A stretch of 19,908 nucleotides of DNA from Syntrophomonas sp. UBA1368 (GTDB taxonomy: Bacteria; Bacillota; Syntrophomonadia; Syntrophomonadales; Syntrophomonadaceae), in the NCBI GenBank assembly GCA_002305965.1, contig DBRM01000048.1:1-19908 (forward strand), in the 5' to 3' direction. This document shows positions 14,870 through 19,908 of the stretch, in pieces. A program made the position numbers and the translations under genes. Positions within the stretch are counted from its first letter, which is position 1. Every line of letters starts with the position of its first letter. Below the pieces are notes generated by a model, which saw only the letters and a program-made list of their open reading frames with translations, had not been told where the DNA came from and ran no database searches.

Positions 14870-15730
14870 ATGGAATGGATTTCAAGGTTAAATGAAGCAG
14901 TGGAGTATATCGAAGCGAATCTCGATAAAGAAATCAGCTATGAGAAAGCAGCGCAGATTGCATGCTGTTCAACCTTTCATTTTCAAAGAATGTTCTCCTA
15001 TATTGCAGATGTTCCGCTTGCCGAATATATCAGACGCAGAAGAATGACCCTGGCTGCTTTCGATTTACAATGCGGCAGTGAAAAAATTATTGATATTGCG
15101 CTTAAATACGGATATGATTCGCCTACTTCTTTTAACCGAGCTTTCCACAATGTTCATGGAGTTTCTCCAACGGAGGCAAGAACCAAAGGGGCGGCTCTGA
15201 AAGCATTTCCACGTATCAGCTTCAAAATAACAATTAAAGGAGATGCGGAGATGAATTATAAGATCCTGACAATGGAAGCATTTAGAATCGTGGGTGTAAA
15301 AGAGCATTACAATATGAGTGTTGAGGAATGTTTTGAAAAGGTACCGCAGTTTTGGGGAAGAACAATACAAAGCGGGACCGTGACTGAGATTCTTAAGCTT
15401 ATGGATAAGGAACCATATGGCTTGCTGGGAGTAAGCACCTGCATGAATGGGCAGGACTTTGATTACTATATTGCAGTTGCTACTGACCAGGAAACCCCCG
15501 ACGGAATGGCAGAATATAATGTACCGAAATGCACCTGGGCAATTTTTGAATGTATCGGTGCTATGCCAACTGCTATCCAGGAATTGCAGAAGCGTATTAT
15601 AACAGAATGGCTGCCCACATCCGGATACGAATATGCAAATGCGCCTGACATTGAGGTGTATTTTGAAGGTGACCAGCAGGCTGATGATTATAAGTGTGAA
15701 GTGTGGCTGCCTATTACTAAAAAGTCATAA
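14870..15730 (+). CDS. AraC-family regulator with C-terminal GyrI-like effector-binding domain
   Basis: The 286-residue protein starts with the two-helix-turn-helix AraC/XylS DNA-binding domain (about residues 8-105). Motifs are EISYEKAAQIACCSTFHFQRM and DIALKYGYDSPTSFNRAFHN with VHGVSP. A short linker leads to a GyrI-like (SOUL/Cass2 type) domain, about 125-286, from MNYKILTMEAFRIVGVKEHY to the end. Such regulators bind small hydrophobic or cationic compounds in the C-terminal pocket and often control efflux or detoxification genes. No transporter stands beside it, so the target is unclear; it may act elsewhere or on itself. AAGGAGG lies seven bases before the ATG. A strong terminator follows. 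Base use is AT-rich, like the preceding gene. Confidence 0.9.
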   Translation: MEWISRLNEAVEYIEANLDKEISYEKAAQIACCSTFHFQRMFSYIADVPLAEYIRRRRMTLAAFDLQCGSEKIIDIALKYGYDSPTSFNRAFHNVHGVSPTEARTKGAALKAFPRISFKITIKGDAEMNYKILTMEAFRIVGVKEHYNMSVEECFEKVPQFWGRTIQSGTVTEILKLMDKEPYGLLGVSTCMNGQDFDYYIAVATDQETPDGMAEYNVPKCTWAIFECIGAMPTAIQELQKRIITEWLPTSGYEYANAPDIEVYFEGDQQADDYKCEVWLPITKKS

Positions 15731-15782
15731 GGCTTTAGGTGAAGTTATAAGCAAAATAAAGTGTAAATCAGTTGATATGAGG

Positions 15783-15813
15783 GCTCCAAAGCAGATTTGC
15801 TTTGGAGCTTTTT
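15783..15813 (+). terminator. Rho-independent terminator of the AraC-GyrI gene
   Basis: A perfect 10-bp stem (GCTCCAAAGC, 15783-15792; GCTTTGGAGC, 15799-15808) around a six-base loop is followed by five T. It ends 49 bases before the stop of the converging ylmH gene, whose strand has no T-run at the hairpin. Confidence 0.9.
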
Positions 15814-15861
15814 GCATCTGCAGCAGACATAAACAAGGAATGATTGCTGTGAGGACTTTTT

Positions 15862-16641
15862 CTACCATTTTGAAATTCGGACCCGATATCTGCCTTTTTT
15901 ACTTACCCCCAGGACCTCATCCAGACGGATCCGGCCCTGCCCTCGCACTGACAAGAGGTCATCCACTTTAACGGGAACAGCAATTTTTTCAGTTACCTGG
16001 TGATTTAGCTGCACCCGGCCGGATTCGATCAGGGCGGTCGCCTCTGAACGGGATATTTTGCAGGCTGCTGCCAGGACAGCATCCAGCCGCAGGGAAGGGA
16101 TGGTGCAATTGATCGTCAGGGGCTCTGATTCCGGCAGGCGCAGATCCTCGCGGCTGATTCTTTCTGTTATCACCTTGCTGTGCCCTACCCGTTCCAGCTG
16201 CTGACAAAGGTAATCTGTCAGACTTTTATCGACCAGTACAAAAGCATCCCGCTCATGGACTAATATATCACCAAATTTTTCCCTCCTGATACCCAGATTC
16301 ATGATGGCTCCCAGATAATCCCGGTGACCAAGAGTGTTCTCATTTTTATCAGTGGGTTTTATCTGCAGGTACTCAATATGGTTATCCATTGCCTCTTCCA
16401 CTTCCCAGACGGGAGCAAGCAGCAGGCGTTTTCTCTCTGCTGCATCGAAACCGCCATCCATTTTCCAGATTATATCTGCATATTGAACAGCTACAGCCTC
16501 TCCCAGAGTCTGCTGCCTCAGATCCAAAAAATCACTGCGCACACTGATCCCCTGCAAAGCTTTCTGCGCCAGTTCATCCAGGCGGGCGACCAGATATCGT
16601 TCTTCTGCATTAACCGTCAAGTTTATCAGGTATTGATTCAT
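15862..16641 (-). CDS. ylmH: YlmH-type S4-domain RNA-binding protein
   Basis: The 259-residue protein matches YlmH in length and order: an N-terminal helical region, the conserved stretch TLGHRDYLGAIMNLGIRREKFGD at about residues 83-105, and a C-terminal S4 RNA-binding domain from about residue 183 (LRLDAVLAAACKISRSEATAL, IESGRVQLNHQ). YlmH in Firmicutes associates with the ribosome and has been linked to ribosome quality control. It is usually encoded among division genes, but here it follows popT. The ATG at 16639-16641 has GGAGAC six bases upstream. Its first 32 bases overlap the end of popT, so translation is coupled. A longer in-frame start at 16701 lies deeper in popT and is unlikely. 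Confidence 0.88.
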   Translation of the reverse strand: MNQYLINLTVNAEERYLVARLDELAQKALQGISVRSDFLDLRQQTLGEAVAVQYADIIWKMDGGFDAAERKRLLLAPVWEVEEAMDNHIEYLQIKPTDKNENTLGHRDYLGAIMNLGIRREKFGDILVHERDAFVLVDKSLTDYLCQQLERVGHSKVITERISREDLRLPESEPLTINCTIPSLRLDAVLAAACKISRSEATALIESGRVQLNHQVTEKIAVPVKVDDLLSVRGQGRIRLDEVLGVSKKGRYRVRISKW

Positions 16642-17440
16642 GTTTCGTCTCCATACTTTTGCTTTCCCATATCCAGACCAGGGCGAAAGCGATCGCGGCA
16701 ATGAAAATAAAAACCAAAGGGCTGTCCAGATGATCGGGTATCAGCATTCTGCCTGAACCGATTATCAGGCCGACAAAAAACCAGTTGAGAATATCCCGCC
16801 AGCGGGAATAAATCTTATCCAGAGCATTGGACAGACCTATGACACCCAGGATGCAGCCAGCCCCGTAGATAAGCAGCATCTTTAAGTCCAGCGCGGCCAG
16901 AGCTGTCAGTATATCATCGTATATCCCCATAAGGATCAGAACCGCATTGCCCGGGACACCAGGCAATATCATGGCGGCAGTCGATAAGGCTCCCCCGGTG
17001 ATCAGAATAAAAGCACCAGGGGAAACACCGTTTGATTCGCCAAAATCAGAAACACCACCCAGTATAAAGCCAAGGATCAGACCAATTATCAGGGATATTC
17101 CCCGTTTGATGCTGGGGTGGTAGTCATGGCCCAGAATAGACTTTATCGAGGCCAGTATGCATCCTAATAATAAAGCCAGGATAATGGCGGTATAAGTTTT
17201 AAACAGCCAGGCCAGGAGACAGCCGCTGATAAATATTCCTCCTGCCATCCCGAGGGCGAACGGTATCCACGGCACTAATCTGAAGCGGGACAGATCCTTC
17301 ATCAGTTCTTCATAAAGGCCCATCATCAACAATATCGTACCACCGCTTACCCCGGGCAATACAATGATCAGGCCGATAATCGCCCCTTTGATGATTTTTT
17401 CAATTGTTCCGGGAGATATATTATGAAAAGCAATCTTCAA
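16610..17440 (-). CDS. popT: DUF368 membrane protein, PopT-type undecaprenyl-phosphate translocase
   Basis: The 276-residue protein is very hydrophobic, with about eight membrane segments. It shows the DUF368 motif twice: VLPGVSGGTILLMMGLYEEL near residues 28-47 and ILPGVPGNAVLILMGIYDDI near 158-177, so it consists of two related halves. DUF368 proteins (PopT) were recently shown to return undecaprenyl phosphate across the membrane for reuse in wall synthesis, alongside DedA-type UptA. The same role is inferred. The start is TTG at 17440, preceded by GGAG nine bases upstream; no ATG is better placed. It is followed by ylmH in an overlapping pair. A promoter-like sequence lies at 17517-17545. 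Confidence 0.86.
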   Translation of the reverse strand: MKIAFHNISPGTIEKIIKGAIIGLIIVLPGVSGGTILLMMGLYEELMKDLSRFRLVPWIPFALGMAGGIFISGCLLAWLFKTYTAIILALLLGCILASIKSILGHDYHPSIKRGISLIIGLILGFILGGVSDFGESNGVSPGAFILITGGALSTAAMILPGVPGNAVLILMGIYDDILTALAALDLKMLLIYGAGCILGVIGLSNALDKIYSRWRDILNWFFVGLIIGSGRMLIPDHLDSPLVFIFIAAIAFALVWIWESKSMETKHESIPDKLDG

Positions 17441-17516
17441 TGCAGTTTTCTCCGAAAATTTTTATTCCTTCCCTTCTTTCCTTGAGCAAGATCAAAATTC
17501 CTGCCTGGCAGCATTA

Positions 17517-17545
17517 ATTCTACTTATCGGGCCAGCACTTGATAA
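17517..17545 (-). promoter_or_regulatory. Predicted promoter for popT-ylmH
   Basis: On the minus strand, TTATCA (17540-17545) and TAGAAT (17517-17522) are 17 bases apart. The leader to the TTG start would be about 70 bases. The match is moderate. The divergent flavoprotein gene begins at 17643; a TTGATA at 17539-17544 on the plus strand could serve it but its -10 is poor. Confidence 0.45.
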
Positions 17546-17642
17546 AGGAAATGCATGATCCATGATAGAAGTAAGGGGAAATGATTTCACCTTTTCAGTC
17601 ATGCTCGTTGGGGGACGTATAAGAAAGAGGGGGCTTTGGATA

Positions 17643-18479
17643 ATGAAAAAAATACTGGGATTGGTGTTTTCCAATCGCAGACTGGGCAATAGCGAAATAT
17701 TGGTCAAAGAAATCATGCGCAGCATACCGGATGATGGCAGCCGGGAATTGATCCGGGTCACCGATCTGCAGATCGAACCATGCAAAGCTTGTTACCGCTG
17801 TCTGCAAACTGATACTGATTGTGTTATAAAAGATGATTTCAATTTTTTAATGGACAAGATAAAAGCGGCGGACGCTTTGATCATGGGAGTTCCGATTTAT
17901 TTTTTGGGGCCGCATGGATGCTATAAGATGCTGAGTGACCGTATGCTGGGGGCGGAGAAGTATTGGCAGTTTACCGGTAATAAACCTTGTGTTATCGTTA
18001 TGCCTTACGGATCAAAAGGTTGGGAGGGGTACAGCAAGGCAGCTTCCGTTACAATCCCAAAACTGCTCAAAATGAAGCTGGTGGACTGCTGGCAGGTTCA
18101 CGCAACTTTACCGGGTGAGTCCCTGCTTAATGAGGACAACTTACACTATGCACAGGCTCTGGGGCACGAGCTTTTCAGCGGCCGTAAATATAATCCCGGC
18201 AACCGCGAATGTGCTTTTTGCGGTTCGGATCTCTTCCGCCTGCTGGAGGATAACAGGATAGTATGCCCGATCTGCGGCGCTCAGGGGATCATCGGGGATA
18301 ATAATATCCCTGACTTCATGGGAAATGACTACTGCCGTTTTAGTGAAAAGGAATTGGACGAGCATTTCCAGGAATGGCTGCTGGAAATGAAGCAGCGTTT
18401 CCTGCAGGAAAAAGACCAGTTAAAAGCGATACAGGCAGGTTACCGGGACAAGGATTGGTGGATCAAGCCCGGAGAATAA
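17643..18479 (+). CDS. Flavodoxin-fold iron-sulfur flavoprotein with C-terminal zinc ribbon
   Basis: The 278-residue protein begins with a flavodoxin-like FMN fold (MKKILGLVFSNRRLGNSEIL). The cysteine motif C47-x2-C50-x2-C53-x6-C60 fits the 4Fe-4S motif of iron-sulfur flavoproteins. The phosphate/FMN region ALIMGVPIYFLGPHG (about 78-92) is also as expected. Past the flavin domain a zinc ribbon is visible: C190-x2-C193 and C208-x2-C211. A charged tail of about 60 residues ends the protein. It probably transfers electrons or detoxifies oxygen or a redox compound in the cytoplasm. The ATG at 17643 follows GAGGGGG; in-frame ATGs further up (17562) have no site. It is divergent from popT. Confidence 0.83.
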   Translation: MKKILGLVFSNRRLGNSEILVKEIMRSIPDDGSRELIRVTDLQIEPCKACYRCLQTDTDCVIKDDFNFLMDKIKAADALIMGVPIYFLGPHGCYKMLSDRMLGAEKYWQFTGNKPCVIVMPYGSKGWEGYSKAASVTIPKLLKMKLVDCWQVHATLPGESLLNEDNLHYAQALGHELFSGRKYNPGNRECAFCGSDLFRLLEDNRIVCPICGAQGIIGDNNIPDFMGNDYCRFSEKELDEHFQEWLLEMKQRFLQEKDQLKAIQAGYRDKDWWIKPGE

Positions 18480-18483
18480 CAGC

Positions 18484-18557
18484 GGCAAAACCCATATTGT
18501 ACGATTATGAGGGATAAATATCTTTAAGCCGGTGGCCGGGGTGGCAAAGGCAAAACC
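18484..18557. repeat. Short direct repeats in the gap between convergent genes
   Basis: GGCAAAACC occurs at 18484-18492 and 18549-18557, and GGTGGC at 18531-18536 and 18540-18545. GCCGG and CCGGC also flank part of the 112-bp gap. No clear T-tailed terminator was seen for either gene. This is small and may be chance. Confidence 0.25.
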
Positions 18558-18591
18558 TGGGTGTTTATTGGCCGGCAGTAAATTGCTCAGA

Positions 18592-19908
18592 TCATATATG
18601 ACGGTAAATAGTTCGCACTGAGACGCCGAGCCGATCGGCTGCTTCAGCTACCTGATCATTGCATTCGCTTAAAACAGTGTTGATGATTTTTCTTTCCAGG
18701 CGCAGCAGGGCATCTTTTAAGGTTTCTCCCGGTTTTAGAGAACATTCATCGCTGACAGCCGGTTCTTCACAAAATATGAAATGTTCCGGAGCCATAATGC
18801 GTTCAGTTCCTCCCAGCACCGCTGCTTGCTTAACTACATTTTCCAATTCCCTGATATTGCCGGGCCAGTGGTATCCCAATAGTTTGCGGGCAGTATCCGC
18901 ACTCAACAAAGTTTCGTTTTCCCGGCTGGAATAGCGGGTAATGAAATATTGCGCCAGGGGAATGATATCTTCCGGTCTTTCTCTTAAGGGAGGCAATTCA
19001 AGATTGATCACATTGAGCCGATAGAAGAGGTCAGCCCGGAACTCTCCCCGTTCGACCATGGCTTTGAGCGGCTGGTTGCTGGCAGCAATGATCCGCACAT
19101 CAACCTTAATCGGCTTGCTGCCGCCCACTCTTTGAAATTCACCCTCCTGCAGAGCCAACAACAGCTTGCCTTGCGCAGAAGGGCTTAAGATTGATAATTC
19201 ATCCAAAAACAAAGTTCCCTTATCAGCCATTTCCATCTGGCCTTTTTTCTGCTGGGCAGCCCCGGTGAAGGCTCCTTTTTCATAACCGAACAGCTCGCTC
19301 TCAATGAGGTGTTCGGGCAGGGCTGCGCAGTTGAGCCATACGAAAGGAGCGTCTTTACGGTTACTGAACTGGTGGACTGTTTTGGCGATCATACTTTTGC
19401 CCGTACCGGTCTCACCATAGATCATCAGGGTATGATCGCTTTTGGCGATCTTCTTTAACATGGATTCAATTTTTTTCATTTTGGGATTATCGCTGCAGAG
19501 GATGTTTCCCGGAAGTTTCTTGTTTATTTGTGCACGCAGATCGCGGTTTTCCTCCATCAGGTCCCACATTTTCAAAGCCCGGTTTACACACACATGCAGT
19601 TCATCCAGTTCAAATGGTTTGGTAAGATAATCAAAAGCACCGATACGCATTGCTTCCACTGCGGTTTTTATGGTGGCAAATGCCGTGAGCATAATAATGA
19701 TCGCATCAGGATCCTGGGCTTTGATTTTTTTGAGAACTTCCAGACCGTCGGTTTTTGGCATCCTTATATCCATAATGGTGATGGCAACCTGATTGGTACG
19801 AACAAAATTCAAGGCTTTTTGACCATTGTCAAGGGTTATGACATCGACATTTTCGGAGCGCAGGACTTTTTCCAGCAGGAGACGTATATTTTCCTCATCA
19901 TCGACGAC
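18592..19908 (-). CDS. Sigma-54-dependent response regulator, NtrC/AtoC type (N-terminus beyond the right edge)
   Basis: The visible 438 residues hold a full three-domain regulator that lacks only its first few codons. The receiver domain begins VVDDEENIR; the phosphoacceptor is D47 in MDIRMP, with T75 and K97 (TKPF) as switch residues. The AAA+ domain has Walker A GETGTGKS (165-172), the sigma-54 contact loop GAFTGA (212-217), Walker B LFLDEL (233-238) and PLRERPEDI. The C-terminal Fis-type helix-turn-helix (AEAADRLGVSVRTIYRHI) ends at the stop. It should activate RNA polymerase with sigma-54 when phosphorylated by a kinase. A kinase gene would be expected beyond the right edge. The reading frame runs continuously from 19908; the TTG at 19810-19812 is internal. 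No target is identified. Confidence 0.93.
   Translation of the reverse strand, partial: VVDDEENIRLLLEKVLRSENVDVITLDNGQKALNFVRTNQVAITIMDIRMPKTDGLEVLKKIKAQDPDAIIIMLTAFATIKTAVEAMRIGAFDYLTKPFELDELHVCVNRALKMWDLMEENRDLRAQINKKLPGNILCSDNPKMKKIESMLKKIAKSDHTLMIYGETGTGKSMIAKTVHQFSNRKDAPFVWLNCAALPEHLIESELFGYEKGAFTGAAQQKKGQMEMADKGTLFLDELSILSPSAQGKLLLALQEGEFQRVGGSKPIKVDVRIIAASNQPLKAMVERGEFRADLFYRLNVINLELPPLRERPEDIIPLAQYFITRYSSRENETLLSADTARKLLGYHWPGNIRELENVVKQAAVLGGTERIMAPEHFIFCEEPAVSDECSLKPGETLKDALLRLERKIINTVLSECNDQVAEAADRLGVSVRTIYRHI

Noticed and set aside
1..19908. CRISPR array, tRNA or rRNA genes, or insertion sequence
   Set aside because: No regularly spaced repeats, cloverleaf sequences, ribosomal RNA blocks or transposase motifs were seen on reading either strand.

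Overview
This window reads as chromosomal DNA from an anaerobic Firmicute, most likely class Clostridia. Many genes carry AAGGAGG-type Shine-Dalgarno sites, TTG starts are frequent, and Firmicute-typical families are present (a YlmH-type S4 protein and YdbS/YdbT PH-domain membrane proteins). An iron-sulfur flavoprotein motif and a U32 protein fit an anaerobe. No ribosomal or transfer RNA, CRISPR array, transposase or phage gene was seen. The gene content is mostly housekeeping and cell envelope.

Layout. 1-2214 (minus): the start of a MerR-type regulator that runs off the left edge, an M28 zinc peptidase and a GNAT acetyltransferase. 2273-4178 (minus): an overlapping YdbS/YdbT-like pair of bacterial-PH-domain membrane proteins. 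4346-8264 (plus): a four-gene operon (Yip1-domain protein, HlyD/MacA-type adaptor, MacB-type ATPase, FtsX/MacB-type permease) with the gene order of Bacillus yknWXYZ. The two units diverge from a 167-bp region that holds a good sigma-A-type promoter for the ydbS side. In B. subtilis both systems protect against antimicrobial peptides, so their adjacency here suggests an envelope-protection locus. 8310-9231 (minus): a secreted CAP-domain protein preceded by a 19-codon open frame with its own ribosome binding site. 9341-11374 (plus): a long U32 protein of the RNA-hydroxylation type, convergent with a COG2403 P-loop protein (11407-12717, minus) and separated from it by a very compact terminator. 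12809-13237 (minus): a second GNAT.

13238-15813 is visibly AT-rich. It carries a degenerate J-domain protein fused to six membrane segments and an AraC-GyrI regulator, each followed by a good terminator. 15862-17440 (minus): a popT (DUF368, undecaprenyl-phosphate transporter) and ylmH overlapping pair. 17643-18479 (plus): a flavoprotein with a four-cysteine cluster motif and a zinc ribbon. 18592-19908 (minus): a sigma-54-dependent NtrC-type response regulator that runs off the right edge.

The most interesting points are the divergent ydbST/yknWXYZ-like locus, the small ORF coupled to the CAP gene, the HPD-less J-domain membrane protein and the flavoprotein/zinc-ribbon fusion. No clearly new multi-gene system is proven by the sequence alone.
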